This document shows positions 33,481-45,698 of a stretch of DNA of 64,000 bases, piece after piece (the first letter of the stretch is position 1; each line of letters begins with the position of its first letter). Below the pieces are notes generated by a model. That model was not told the DNA's origin, ran no database searches, and saw only the letters and a program-made list of their open reading frames with translations. The DNA comes from Ichthyophis bannanicus. Lineage: Eukaryota; Chordata; Amphibia; Gymnophiona; Ichthyophiidae. A program made the translations under genes and the position numbers. The DNA lies in the NCBI GenBank assembly GCA_033557465.1, contig CM066044.1:190208184-190272183 (forward strand). The letters run 5' to 3'.

Positions 33481-34478
33481 ATCCATTTTTCCTCCCACCC
33501 ACTCTGCAGACAGAGTCAAAACGAACACAGCCCTGAAAAAAAAGAAAATTACTAATGAAAAAAAACCTTTTTTCCAGGAGATGAAAAATGATGTGGATAA
33601 AACACACAGATGTAAAAGCTGTCAAAAATGGGAGAGAGTTTTTTTTCATCTGTTCTGCTGAGCGGAAAAGACCAAACTGAAATTTTGAGTTCATTATGCG
33701 TGGGATATACGGAAGGAAATCAGCATCTCCTTGTACTGGCCCTGCTCAATAGGTGGCATTAGGTGCATCTGTGTTGAGTGTGAAACTCGCTGGCATATGT
33801 TAGGGTATGACTCAGTGTGGTACCTGCTAGAGCCATGCTGTGCGTGCCCCCAATAAGGAGACTGTTGCACATACTCAATGTGTGATACCTGCAAAAAATT
33901 AGTGCACCTTAGTAAATATCCTTCTTAGAGGCAACAAATACAACATTCAAGGTTTAAAAAAGGTGTATTCCATTTGAAAGACCACTTTACATAAAATGGC
34001 ATCAAAATGGATTACGGAAGTAAATAAAGCATAAAATTATCAGAATAAATATAAAATTACATTTCAGGCAAGGCATAACATGATTTCCTTTTGGTCCTTA
34101 GTCTGTGATATGTTTTGTGGTGATTATATTTGTCATCTTTGTTTTTCCTATTTGGGTGTAACCTCTTTTTTTGTTTGCCCTTTGCCTTTACCTCCCATGT
34201 TTAGTGGTGACTGAGATTCCTGGCATAATTTTCTACTGCATATTCTGTACCCATATTCCTATTAGCAAAAAAAATTCTCATATGTTATTTCAAAATGTAT
34301 TAATACAAGTACAATTTTTAAAAAAATCTAATTAAATTTGCTGGCAATATCAAATAAGTTCAAACAAAAATACTAGATAGATAGATATATATACACACAC
34401 ACACACACACACATATACTTATTATACCTAAAGTAGTTTAATCAATTAAAGCTAGGTTATCTAAGGTCAAGGAAGGGC
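33481..34478. other. Unassigned stretch with (TA)/(CA)n at 34,376-34,414
   Basis: GATAGATATATATACACAC is followed by a CA run. No gene is recognised. Confidence 0.45.
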
Positions 34479-34662
34479 AATTCACTGGTATCAGGTCAGA
34501 GACAGGGGCCAAGGGTTTCTATTACCGTTTCCATGCTCTAATTATCTCATTGCAGCTCCAAACCTGGCAGCAATCTTGAAGGACAAATCTAATAGCTGCC
34601 AACCAAAGACGTCGTCCTATTTACCTTTTCCTAATTCATCTCAGAAAGCTATAACACAGACA
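34479..34662 (+). repeat. 184-bp duplicated segment (copy 2 of 30,232-30,415)
   Basis: It matches copy 1 base for base except for about six substitutions, mostly transitions. It is in the same orientation, 4.25 kb downstream. Confidence 0.9.
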
Positions 34663-34984
34663 CACCCTTCTTATTCATACCAGATATCCCTTCTAACTGA
34701 ACTTCTAAATACTGTATAAATACTGGCAGGAAATATACAGGCAGGCACTACAGGAAAATAAGACGGTTTTCCCTTGCCAAATCAAAAGGAGATTTTGTGA
34801 ATTCTGCACAAGACTTAAAGATTTGGGGACCTATTTGCTAAAGCATGTTTCTAACATATGTTAATGTGACCACATTAATGTTTTTGCTAAAAAGTATTAA
34901 TCTTAAATACCCCGTTCAGCTATCACTTCCTCTGACCACATAAATATGTTACCAGTGGCAGAAAACTCCCGAACGGTATTGCAG

Positions 34985-35222
34985 CTACCCCCGCCAACTC
35001 AATACCCAATCATCCCAACTAGACTTATGAGTTCATTGTATAATGTTGTTAAGTCCCCTCATGCTAAATGTAACCCTCCAATTGTGCTGTCTAAATGTTG
35101 TTAAATACCCTCATATTAAATGTTGTAAAGTACCCACATGTTAAATGTAACTCTCCAATTGTGATGTAACCACTTTGATTGTAGGATAAGGTGATATACA
35201 AATCTGTCTAAATAAATAAAAC
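34985..35222 (+). mobile_element. L2-type LINE or SINE 3' tail
   Basis: AACCACTTTGATTGTAGGAT, AAGGTGATATACAAATC and AAATAAATAAAAC match the 3' tails at 51,600-51,685 and 57,490-57,572. The segment also carries internal duplications (TAAATGTTGTTAAATACCC / TAAATGTTGTAAAGTACCC). Confidence 0.6.
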
Positions 35223-35549
35223 ATAGCAACACCCCTCCACATGCTCCTTTCTAAAAAGATCAGCAGCAGCTTGAAAGTAACTCCCCAGCAATTCTCCCCT
35301 GCCTGAACAGCAACCCTTCTCCCAAAGGCTAAGAAATCCCTACCTTCAGGTCTCCTCTTCCTCTCTCAGATGACCTCTAGATACAAGGGTCCTGCCCCTC
35401 CAGCTTAGATTTAAAAGTGGCATATGCTAAAGATCAATGGAGTGCCACAGTACTAATAGGAAAGGGTTTACAACAATTTTAAGGATGCTGTAAATAAGAA
35501 AAAATAAATACTTTGTTAGTTTGCTTAATATCAGTGACTGCGCAGGTAC
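35223..35549. other. Unassigned stretch
   Basis: Nothing recognisable. Confidence 0.4.
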
Positions 35550-37505
35550 GTGTTGTTTCTCTTTCGAATGAGCCCCTATACATTTTCTGTTGCTAGATTA
35601 AGTGGCACTCAACTGGCTACTGGGGAGGAGCTGAAGACTTTTCAGAGTAAAGCTAGCATTTATGATGTGGTTGGATCAAAGCCCTCAGGACGTCTGACTG
35701 CTGATGTGGCTGTGCATGAAATGAGAGTCAGAAGTTGCAAAGATGCTTTACATATTGGGATATGGAATGTATGAAGCATGTACCAAGGCGAGTTGGAGGT
35801 GGTCAAGAATGAAATGGAATGTGTACAACTCGATCTGTTGAGTGTCAGCGAACTGAAGTGAACTGGCATCAGGCACTTTGCATCTGATGATTACATGGTC
35901 TACTATGCTGGAAATGAAAGACAAAGAAGTAATGGTGTTGCATTTATAATTAAGAAGAAACTTTCAAGAACTGTAATGAAATATAATGCAATCAGTGAAT
36001 GCTTAATTTCTATTCATCTACGAGGAATGCCTATCAGCATAACTATCAAGTATGTGCCCCAATAACAGTTGCAGAAGAGGATGAAGTTGATGAGTTCTAT
36101 GAACAAGTACAAGCTGAAATTGACAGAAAATGCAAATGGGATATCCTGATAGTCATGGGTGACTGAAACATAAAAGTTGGCAACAAAGAAGAAGGCAAAG
36201 TGGTTGGAAAATATGGACTTGGCAACAGAAATGAAGCTGGAGAAAAGCTCAAAGAATTCTGCAAGACCAACGATCTATTCATCTCGAACACCTTCTTCCA
36301 GCAACACAAGCGGCAACTGTACACATAAATGGATTGTACAAAAATCAAACTGACTACATCTGTTGAAGTCAACAATGGAAAAGCTCTATAACATCAACAA
36401 AGACAAAACCTGGAGCTGACTGTGGTACAGATTACCAACTACTAGTATGCAAACGTAAGCTAAAGATGAAAAAGAGAAAGCCACTCATGAATGTAGCAAA
36501 ATTTGACCTTGAGAATATATCACTGGAATTTAAAGACTGCCTACAAAATCAATTTGCTGCTTTAGATACAAATGACAGAGCTCCAGAAGAATTATGGGAT
36601 GACATCAAGAAGATTGTGTTGGAAGAAAGTGAGAAATTTTTACAAAAGATGAAAAAGCAAAACCAGCCAAAATGTATGACCAAAGAAACTCTGAAAATTG
36701 CCCAGAAACACAGAGAAGCTAAATCCAGAGGAGAAAGAGAGGCAATCACAGAACTCAACAGAGATTGCCAACATGCAGCAAGACAAGACAAGGAGAAGTA
36801 CTACAATGACACATGTAAGAAAATAGAAGCAGAAACTATTAGAGGAAGAACAAGATCAGCTTTCCTAAAGCTATGAGAGTTAAATAAAAAATTCCAGCAT
36901 CAAATTGGAATGTTACAAGATGCTCAAGGATCCATGTTGAATGATGCTGAGAAGATCAAGAAAAGGTGGAAAGAATATACAGAGTCATACGATAAAGATT
37001 AAGTGGACCAATAACCGTTTCAACCTATACCTTATGAACTGGAACCACTGGTGATGAAAGAAGAAGTCGAAGAAGCATTGAAAACCTTGTCAAAAAACAA
37101 AGCACCAGGCATTGATGGCATTCCCATTGAAGTATTACAGCAATCTGATGCAGCTTTTACCATCCTTACAAGGCTCTGCCAGGAAATTTGGAAAACAACA
37201 TCATGGCCAACTGATTGGAAAAGATCTGTGTTTATACCAATACTAAAGAAAGGTGATCCAACTGACTGTGGAAATTATCTCATAATCACTCTGATCCCAC
37301 ATGCCTGCAAGATTCTACTCAAGATTATTCAGCAGAGACTACAACCATACCTGGAACGAGAACTGCCTGAAGTGCAAGCAGGGTTCAGAAAAGGGTGAAG
37401 AACAAGAGACATCATCGCGGATGTGAGATGGATCCTTGAAAAGACGAAAGAATATCTATATGTGTTTTATTGAGTACAGCAAGGCTTTTGACTATGTAAA
37501 CCATG
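35550..37505 (+). mobile_element. RTE-clade LINE, copy 3 (5' half, sense)
   Basis: The AP-endonuclease start is visible as LHIGIWNV and LDLLSVSELK (about 35,745-35,860). VMGD (about 36,155) follows, then NRNEAGEKLKEFCKTNDLFI-type text. The RT part includes LSKNKAPGIDGIPIEVLQQS (about 37,090), TDWKRSVFIPILKKGDPTDC and LPEVQAGFRKG. Similarity ends near 37,505, just after the motif A region (YSKAFDYVNHENL). Stops at 35,774, 36,066 and 36,365 and frame changes near 37,400 show it is dead. The 3' half is lost. Confidence 0.88.
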
Positions 37506-37559
37506 AGAATCTCAGGCTTCAATGAAGTATCAGAAGGCAGCATTTTCCATTGAATGAGA

Positions 37560-37690
37560 AGAAAGGAGGGAAGCCCAAAAGAAATGTGAGAACATTTCTT
37601 TTCAATGATAGGGTACTGGACCCCTGGAAAACAATAGGAACTGGAAGAGTGGCAGAATTCAAACAAGCCTAAGAGACAAAAGTAGAGCAA
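37560..37690 (+). mobile_element. CR1 LINE fragment (ORF2 C-terminus)
   Basis: AATGTGAGAACATTTCTTTTC and CAGAATTCAAACAAGCC encode NVRTFLFNDRVLDPWKT and AEFKQA, comparable with RKYFFTERVVDAWNA and TEFKMAW of the CR1 at 7.6 kb. Confidence 0.6.
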
Positions 37691-37705
37691 CAGGTACCCA
37701 CAGCA

Positions 37706-37807
37706 CAATAAGCAGAAAAACAAAGGAACTGGTACACACACAGGTGATCAACAAAATCTTGTTGACCGCCATTGTGTATACCAGCTCCTTTGTTTTTCTG
37801 CTTTTTA
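37706..37807. repeat. Inverted repeat, ~45-bp arms
   Basis: AAGCAGAAAAACAAAGGAAC at the left pairs with CTCCTTTGTTTTTCTGCTTT at the right. The inner part GATCAACAA/TTGTTGACC also pairs. Confidence 0.8.
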
Positions 37808-37879
37808 AGCATGCCTAAGACAGACACACAAAGACCTTGGTAACACGGGAGGAATGTGGGAAACTACAGCACAAATAAG

Positions 37880-38300
37880 ACCTATGACAGCATAGTTCAG
37901 ACTTCTCCTACTGACCTACAAGTGTATTCATGCTGCCGCTCCTCATTATATTTCCTCTCTTATCTCACTCTACACCCCTTCTTGGGAACTCCGCTCCTCT
38001 GGCAGAACCCTTTTATCTATGCCCTTCTCTGCCACTGCCAACTCCAGACTTCATTCATTCCATCTTGCTGCTCTATATGCCTGGAACAAACTATCTGAGT
38101 CTGTGCATCAGGCTCCTTCTCTAGCCCTATTCAAATCCAGGCTAAAAACCCACCTCTTCGAATCTGCTTTTCAATCCTGATGCTTCTCGCTCTCTCGTTC
38201 ACTACTTATGTGTATCTTATCAAAACTGGGGACTAAAGTATGGTATCTGTTTTGTCTTGATTAGACTGCAAGCTCAGTTGAGCAGGGACTGTATCTTACA
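37880..38300 (+). mobile_element. L2-like LINE 3' end
   Basis: The frame reads ALYAWNKLSESVHQAPSLAL and FKSRLKTHLFESAFQS (about 38,070-38,175). This is the typical C-terminal signature of L2-type ORF2 ('WNxLPxxxR...FKxxLKTHLF'). A short 3' UTR follows, ending GCAGGGACTGTATCTTAC. Confidence 0.72.
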
Positions 38301-38305
38301 TCTAG

Positions 38306-39228
38306 AAACATAGCAATATGATGGCAGAAAAAGACCACATGGCCTATCTAATCTGCCCTTCCATTTCAACTACAATAGTCCCTTTTTTACCTTTAGAGAT
38401 CCTCTGTGTTTGTCCCATGCTTTTTTGAATTGAGATGTTGTCACGTCTCTACCACCTCCCCTAGGAGACTATTTCACGCATCTACCACTCTTTCCAAAAA
38501 GAAATATTTCCACATATTACTACTCCTGAGTCTATCTCCTTTCACCCTCATACTATGTCCCCTCGTAGCAGAGCTTGCTTTCAATAGAAAGACTCTCCTC
38601 TTGTGCATTTATGCCTTGGATGTATTTAAACATATCTATCATATCTCCTCTATCTCGCCTTTCCTCTAAGGTGTACATATTAAGATCTTTAAGTCTGTCC
38701 TCATATGCTTTATAATGAAGACCACTAACCATTTTAGTAGCCACCCTCTGCACCGACTCCAACCTGCTTATATCCTTTTGAAGGTGCGGTCTCCAGAATT
38801 GTACACAATACTCCAAATGAGGTCGCACCAGAGACTTATACAGAGGCACTATCACTTCCTTTATTCTGCTGGCCATTCCTCTCTCTATGCACCGTCGCCT
38901 TTTCTACCTGTTTTAAGATCGTCAGAAACAATCACGTCCCGGTTCCGCTCTTCTTTTGTGGATAGAAATACTTCACCCCCTACACTGTACTGCTCCCTTG
39001 GATTTTTGCAGCCCAAATGCATGACCCTGCATTTTTTAGCATTAAATCTCAGCTAACAAATTCTAGATCATTCTTTAAACTTAGCTAGATCTCTCCTCAT
39101 GTTATCTACTCCTTCCTGGATGTCTAATCTATTGCAGATTTTGGTATCATCTGCAAACAGGTAAACCTTACCTGACAGCCCTTCTGCAATATCACTAACA
39201 AAGATGTTAAAAAGAATCGGACCAAGGA
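38306..39228 (-). mobile_element. CR1 subtype A LINE, 3' half, antisense
   Basis: The minus strand encodes GPILFNIFVSDIAEGLSGKV with YLFADDTKICN (catalytic FADD intact, about 39,140), then [20 protein letters not shown] and the 3' UTR, ending near 38,306. 5'-truncated within RT. Confidence 0.88.
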
Positions 39229-39283
39229 CAAGGTGTATGCAGCTCTGTACATCTACAGTATAGGTACAGCCCTGCATACACCT
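39229..39283. repeat. Hairpin at the CR1 5' truncation point
   Basis: AAGGTGTATGCAGCTCTGTAC and GTACAGCCCTGCATACACCTT are near-perfect reverse complements around a 13-base loop, directly at the end of CR1 similarity. Confidence 0.8.
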
Positions 39284-40904
39284 TGTAGCACTATACAACT
39301 GATCAGTAGTATTAGTAGAATGAGTAGTATAACAGTCAGATACAAGTGGAAAGATTCTGCGAACAAAGCAGTTATTATTTACTGACATCTGCCTAGGACA
39401 ATGTGGTAAGAGCTCAACTACCCTTAGGAACATAACCCAGTACTAAACATTTTGTTCAGTTTGTTTAAACCAGCCATTGGTGTCATCTTCCAATGAGTGG
39501 TTCTTCTCAGCTCATTTCTCCTACATTCCAAAACTGATTGTGCAAGACGGTCATTCTTCTTAGCGATTTTTATTTATTTATGTTACACACCGCTTCATAG
39601 GTGCTTTGCAGCATAAAACAGAGAGAGCAAGCTGTAGATAGTAAAGCTCTCTCATCACTTGTAGCTCTGAGATCTGCATAGCCTTATGCTTCACAACCTA
39701 CTGTGTATGCCACTGAATTCTGCTCATGGGTATGCTATAACCACAGCTTCACTCTTTGGATCAGCCCAGTGGCTCAGAGGTGGTGCTGCCCTGGTTTCAT
39801 TCCAAAGTCAGGTCTTTTGTTCCTTGTGTTATCTGAGGATGCTATGGAAGCAACATTCCCAGCCCACCTGGGAAGGGAAAGAAGGCTCATAATAGCAGGT
39901 TCTGAAGGGAGTCCCGAGGACCATTTGTTCAGTAACCTGATGAAATATGTTGCAGAGGGGGAGCTGAATGCATTCTTATGCTCTCACATCCCAGCCCTGA
40001 TTCTGACTGAGCTGTAAGTACCAAGGAGAAGGGGGAGAAAACTGCTCCGTCTAAAAAAGGGGCAAGAAATCTACCATCCAACTTCTACTTCCAGAAAAGT
40101 GCCCTTTTCTTTTTTTTATTTGAGATACAGCCTTGATTAATAAGCACCAACACTGACTCATAGTCAAGTTCAAGAGCTGCAAAATGTCTGCCCGACAATG
40201 ATGACCTCTAGTTAAAATAGTAATACCCAGAGAGCTCACTGCATTTACCCATCATGTGTAGGAAGGAGAATTGGCACAGTGCATGGGGAAAGCCTAGGTG
40301 GTAAAAAAAATGGCCTATCTCCTTCCATAAAGGACTTTCATTGTACGGAGCAGTGACTGATGACCTGAAAACTTCCACAGTTACACTTTGCAAGCCTCGA
40401 AGATGTAGACAAAAAAGAGATTGTAGTAGGTTTTTGTGCTCTGATGCACATTAGATATTTGTAAGGTTAATGTAGTTCATCTGGCATAAAGAAACTTGCC
40501 AATTTGAGCCCCTGCCACCTTCTTGGCTGTGGGAACACCTGTAAGTAGGAAGATTTAAACAATACGAGAAGTTCTTAGATTTAAGACACAATTTTCAGAA
40601 ACAGATTTGTAGCTTAAGTCAAAATGTTCTAAATCAAAACAGCACCAGTGCCAATACGAGTACCAGCTCTGTGAGGTGTGAGTACTCCCAGCAGTGAGCA
40701 AAATCAAGGGAGGTAGAATATGTATTGAATTTAACACCTTTAAATCTTTTTGAAAAGTTGGCTCCTGTGATACTCTCCTTTCACCAAAATAGCTCAGAAT
40801 TTAATAAGATATAGTGATGTAAAAAGCAAAGCAGAGACAAGTTATAGCATTACATTTTTTTAAGTCTGAAAAGGAAAGTGCCAAAATGTGCCTACAGGAC
40901 ACTG
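39284..40904. other. Unassigned stretch
   Basis: A reversed L2-type tail may lie at 39,570-39,620 (ATTTATTTATGTTACACACC). The open frames at 39,686-40,017 show no domain. Confidence 0.4.
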
Positions 40905-41695
40905 TACTGAGGAGAAGAAGTTCCCAACACTCTGTTGATGTTACCATGCTTGCACTGTGCAGCAGTGCCCAGAAAGCAAATAGAATGCTAGGAATCATAA
41001 GGAAAGGAATGGAGAATAAAACAAAGGATATTATAATGCCTCTGTATCGTTCCATGGTGCGACCACACCTTGAATATTGTGTGCAATTCTAGTCGTCGTA
41101 TCTTAAAAAGAATATAGCGTAATTAGAAAAGGACAGAGAAGAGTCACCAAAATGGTAAAGGGGATGGAAGGATACCCCTAGAAGGAGAAGCTAAAAAAGG
41201 TTAGGGCTCTTTAACCTGGAAAAGAGACGGCTGAGGGAAGATATGAATGAGGTCTATAAATCAATCAATGGAGTGGAATGGGTAAACATAGATCAATTGT
41301 TTACACCATCAAAATATAGAAAGACTAGGGGATATGCAATGAAGCAAAAGTGTAACCCATTTAAGACTAATAAGAGAAAATATTTTTTCACTCAACATGT
41401 AATCAAACTCTGGAATTTGTTACCGGAGGATATAGTAAAAGCAGTTAGTGTACCCGGGTTTAAAAAATGTTTGGACAAGTTCCTGGAGGAAAGGTCCATA
41501 AACCATTATTAACGGGGACGCAAGAAATCCACTGTTTGCCCCAATACAAGCATTGTGGAACCTGTGTGTCTTTTGGGAAAACTGCTAGGTACTTGTGACC
41601 CAGATTGGCCACTGTTGGAAATAGGATACTGGGCTTGATGGACCTTGGTCTGACCCAGTATGGCGTATCTTATGTTCTTATGGGTGATGGATGTG
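40905..41695 (+). mobile_element. CR1 subtype B LINE, 3' end, sense
   Basis: ORF2 C-terminus with [19 protein letters not shown] (about 41,035), KYFFTQHVIKLWNLLPEDI (about 41,380) and GFKKCLDKFLEERS, then a 3' UTR ending CGTATCTTATGTTCTTATG. Stops and a short rearranged 5' edge show a dead copy. Confidence 0.9.
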
Positions 41696-42189
41696 TTATA
41701 CGGATGATCATAGAGTATGCTTGCAAGGGTTCTTTTATGACTCCTATGGTTGTAAAAATATGATGATGGAGAATATGAGTTATATAACAGTGTTTAAGAG
41801 GGAATGGATATATATGTACATTGGCATATAGATATTGTCAGAAATCATTTTTTTCTATGGCTAGACAGAGACAATGCGTGAGTGATTGAGAGTGGGGAAT
41901 CTTTGTGTGTAGTTACTGGATGGGTGGAGTTTGATGTATGCTTGTGGATGCTCACCTTCTGGATGCTCAGGACCCCAGAGTTTTTCTGTTTTTAGTGTTG
42001 TAAGAACATTGACCTAGTAGTTGTGTTGATGAACTGCCTAAAGGGTTTTGGGCTTGGACAGTACGGGGTATGGGTATGTGATAAACGTAAAAATGTGGAG
42101 ATATATGGATATGATGGGATTCTTGGGAACTAAGTGGAGAGCACCACATGACTGAGCACGGGAATGCTTAAGATCCATGCTATCCATGA
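41696..42189 (+). other. Probable 5' part of the L1/Tx1-like LINE (inter-ORF region)
   Basis: The stretch leads directly into the endonuclease start at about 42,200. It shows no CR1, RTE or host coding signal. Its assignment to the LINE is by position only. Confidence 0.3.
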
Positions 42190-42344
42190 CTGAAGATAAT
42201 AAGATACCCTCTCTTAATATTAAAGGGTTAAACTATGTCATTAAATGGAAGACAATGTTAACATACTTACAGAAACATAAAACAACTGTGGCATTACTAG
42301 AGGAGACACATTTCTTTGAGTCCAAATCTCTCAAGTTAAATTCT
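42190..42344 (+). pseudogene. L1/Tx1-like LINE ORF2, endonuclease N-terminus (piece 1 of 3)
   Basis: The frame reads SLNIKGLNYVIKWKTMLTYL then HKTTVALLEETHFFESKSLK. This matches the L1-type endonuclease start ('NVRGLNNPxKRxxxxxxLKKxxxDIxxLQETH'), with the Glu of the ETH motif present. The piece stops where CR1 sequence begins at about 42,345. The endonuclease continues at 44,191. Confidence 0.8.
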
Positions 42345-42580
42345 TAGGAGAGTCTCTTTTGAGTGAAAGAAAGTTCTGCAATGAGGGGACGTAGGATGAA
42401 GGTGAAAGGGGATAGATTCAGGAGTAATATGCGGAAATATTTCTTTATGGAAGGAGTGGTAGAGGCATGGAATAGTCTCCCAATGGAAGTAGGACAGAAA
42501 GGGACTGTATCTGAATTCAAGAAAGTATGGGCCAAACCCAGAAGATCTCTAAAGGAAAAAAGGGACTATAGTACTATCAT

Positions 42581-44129
42581 TAAAATCATTTGTAATACCT
42601 GAAGATTGGAGGATCGCCAATGTAACGCCAAGTTTTAAAAAGGGTTCCAGGGGTGATCCGGGAAACTACAGACCGGTGAGTCTGACGTCAGTACCGGGAA
42701 AAATGGTAGCAACCATCATAAAGAACAAACTTACTCAGCATGTAGATAGTCATGGCCTAATGGGAGACAGCCAACATGGCTTTAGACAAGGAAGATCTTG
42801 TCTTACTAATCTGTTATGTTTATCTGAAGGTGTGAATAAACAGGTAGACAAGGTGAGTCGGTTGATCTAGTGTATTTGGACTTTCAGAAAGCCTTTGACA
42901 AAGTCCCTCATCAGAGACTTTTGGCAAAACTGAAGAGTCATGGGATAAGAAGCAGTGTACTATTGTGGATCAGGAACTGGTTAGAAGATAGAAAGCAGAG
43001 GGTAGGGATAAATGGCCAGTTTTCCCAATGGAGAAAGGTGAATAGTGGTGTACCCCAGGGATCTGTGCTGGGTCCGCTGCTTTTTAACATATTCATAAAT
43101 GACCTGGAAAAGGGAATAACGAGTGAGGTTATCAAATTTGCAGATGACACAAAACTATTTAAAGTTGTTAAAACCCAAGAGGATTGTGGAAAATTGCAAG
43201 AGGATCTTGATAAATTGGAAGACTGGGCATCGAAATGGCAGATGAAATTTAATGTGGACAAGTGCAAAGTTGTGCACCAAGGGAAGAACAACCCAAACTA
43301 TGGTTACACAATGCAAGGTTCCACATTGGGAACTACCACCCAGGAAAAAGATTTAGGTGTCATTGTGGATAACATGTTGAAAACCTCTGCCCAGTGTGCA
43401 GCGGCAGCCAAGAGAACAAATAGAATGCTAGGTATCATAAGGAAAGGAATGGAAAATAAAAAAAAGGATATTATAATGCCTCTGTATCGTTCCATGGTGT
43501 GACCACACCTTGAATATTGTGTGCAATTCTGGTCGCCGTATCTTAAAAAGGATATAGCATTATTAGAAAAGGTTCAGAGAAGAGCCCCCAAAATGGTAAA
43601 GGGGATGGAAGGATACCCCTGTGAAGAAAGGTTATAAAGGTTAGGGCTCTTTAACCTAGAAAAGAGATGGCTGAGGGGAGATATGATAGAAGTCTATAAA
43701 TTAATGAAAAGGAGTGGAATGGGTAAACGTAAATCGATTGTTTACCATAGAATATAGGAAAAACTAGGGGACATGCAATGAAGCTACAGGGTAAACTATT
43801 TAAGACTAATAAGAGAAAATATTTTTTCACTCAACGTGTAATCAAACTCTGGAATTTGTTACCGGAGTTTGTAGTAAAAGCTGTTAGTGTAGTTAGGTTT
43901 CAAAAAGGTTTGGACAAGTTCCTGGAGGAAAGGTCCATAAACCATTATTAAAAGAGACCCAGGATATCACTGCTTGACCCAATACAAGCAATGTGGAACC
44001 TATGTCTTTTGGGGAAACTGCCAGGTACATATGAACTAGATTGGCCACTGTTGGAAACAGGATACTGGGCTCAATGGACCTTGGTCTGACCCAGTATGGC
44101 ATATATTATGTTCTTATGTTCTTAGTAGT
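42581..44129 (+). mobile_element. CR1 subtype B LINE, nested in the subtype A copy
   Basis: 5'-truncated in ORF2, with a full 3' end terminating CTTATGTTCTTA. The subtype A sequence reads on across it (GGACTATAGTA before, TAGTAGTTGGTATGG after), which suggests TAGTA at the junction. Confidence 0.88.
42600..43960 (+). pseudogene. CR1 subtype B ORF2 reverse transcriptase, broken
   Basis: Reverse transcriptase from PEDWRIANVTPSFKKGSRGD and YRPVSLTSVPGKMVA (about 42,600-42,715), then HGFRQGRSCLTNLL. After a stop at 42,868 comes VYLDFQKAFDKVPHQRLLAK, SGVPQGSVLGPLLFNIFIND and the catalytic KFADDTKLF (about 43,135-43,160). The C-terminal part continues to RTNRMLGIIRKGMENK. There is a stop at 43,500 and further frame damage to about 43,960. 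It is the best-preserved subtype B reverse transcriptase here. Confidence 0.9.
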
Positions 44130-44190
44130 TGGTATGGAAGGGGAGCCTGGATAAGCTGTACAGTCTTTATTTGCCACCATGTTTCTATGT

Positions 44191-45098
44191 AAAGGAAGTT
44201 TACTTTTTCCCTGTCAGTGGTAAGAAAAATGGGGTGATCATTTTAATCACAAAAAAGACAAGGTTGTAGATATTGTCACATTATGCTGATGTAGATACTC
44301 CACTATAGGCGGTATATCATATTCAATAACCTGTAACTGTAAGTTGGGTTATTGCAGCCTTACGAACTGGTCATGTGCTTCAGTACACATGATCTGCTGC
44401 CTCTGACCCCCCTCTGATGAACTTCCTGTTAGATCATGTGTCAGATCATGCTGTGATTTCTGAGGAGGGATAGAGAAGGAGGTGAGAAGGTCAGGGAGAT
44501 TTAATCATGGATTAAATCTCCATGACCTGGTAGCTGACCAGAACATTCTAAGTGGATAAATATCATGCTTGGGGACTACTTTGAACTCATTCCTATGGGG
44601 GAGCAAAAGACCAGCATGACATGAGATACATGTAAATATAAACAAAGAATGCAACATATTAGTTCTTTGGAAAATGAAATTGCAGCACTAGAACAATTAT
44701 ATAGGCGTACTCATGAAAAGGATTTAAATTTGAAGATGCAAAATTAAAATATCAATATAATAGGGTGTTAAGTTAGTCTGCAGGTCAAGATGTCTTTTTA
44801 GCCTCATGTGAATGCTGATGTCGTGAGGAAACTGGGGTGACCCACTGAAATAGTGGATGTAATGAGGGCTATTCAACAATTACATGGAAGCAAAGATTTA
44901 GTACAGAGTTTTATAAGACTTTTTACACCCAATTAGCGCCCCCCCCCCCCCACCATCCCCCAGGCTGTTGCAGTTTGTCCAAAAAAGGGTGATCTTCATT
45001 AACATTTATTGAAGCTGTAGTGGTAGTTTTGGCAAAACCTGGTAGGAACCCACAATTGCTTAAAAATTGTACGTCAATGTCATTGCTCAATTGTGACT
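44191..45098 (+). pseudogene. L1/Tx1-like LINE ORF2, endonuclease C-terminus to RT start (piece 2 of 3)
   Basis: It restarts with YFFPVSGKKNGVIILITKK (the L1-type 'SxxSxKxxGVxILIxKK' strand). A degenerate linker follows (LHGSKDLVQSFIRLFTPN, about 44,880-44,940). The piece ends with VVVLAKPGRNPQLLKN and SMSLLNCD (about 45,010-45,098), the pre-RT block 'IPKPGKDPxxxxxYRPISLLNxD'. There it is cut by the LTR retrotransposon, whose target duplication GACT falls at this codon. The piece has stops and is dead. Confidence 0.78.
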
Positions 45099-45264
45099 TG
45101 TCAGACGGCTGCCTAGGGTGAGAACTTACACAATCTTGACGATGCATATATTCATATGATTCTTGCAAGGTATTGTGGGTATTGTAGTTCATTCACTCCC
45201 AAACACAGCTGATGACAATAATTTGAGTTGTGAAACCAAGTGGTAAGATCAATAAAATACTTCT

Positions 45265-45270
45265 TTTATT
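45265..45270 (-). promoter_or_regulatory. LTR polyadenylation signal
   Basis: AATAAA on the minus strand (CATCAATAAAAGAAG). The same signal is at about 50,541 in the 5' LTR. It marks the approximate end of the R region. Confidence 0.6.
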
Positions 45271-45698
45271 GATGGGGTTTAATTCACCCAGCACATGTAT
45301 GCTTGATAGCACTATAAATGAGGTTACTTGCTTGCAGTGTTTAAATGGATAACAAAAAGTCACAAAGTAAACCAGAAAACAACCTTCAGCTTGTCAGGCA
45401 ATTAGCTAATGTTTTCTTAGCAAATAATTACCAAATACAAAGGCACAACGAAAAGAATAAACTTTGCTGGTTAGGTTAACTTCTGCTTATTTTCCACGCT
45501 GATCTCAGCAGTGATTCTCCCTTGCTCACACACACAATCAGGTGCAGCCCTAATTACTATCCATGGACCAGCTGAAAGCCTTTAGCTGGCTGGCTGCTAC
45601 TGTGTGAGCCCAAATCCTGCTTTAAGAGCTGTTTGCAGTGGAAATAAAGAACAAAGTTAGGTTTCTTTGTGATGGCTGATGTGTTTGCTCATAGAAAA

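Larger units (their letters stand above)
42345..44190 (+). mobile_element. CR1 subtype A LINE 3' end, inserted in the L1/Tx1 LINE and itself split
   Basis: The piece at 42,345-42,580 encodes SAMRGRRMKVKGDRFRSNM and KYFFMEGVVEAWNSLPMEV. The rest (44,130-44,190) is the 3' tail CTGTACAGTCTTTATTTGCC, CACCATGTTTCTATG. A subtype B CR1 occupies the middle. Host sequence on both sides is the L1/Tx1 endonuclease. Confidence 0.82.
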
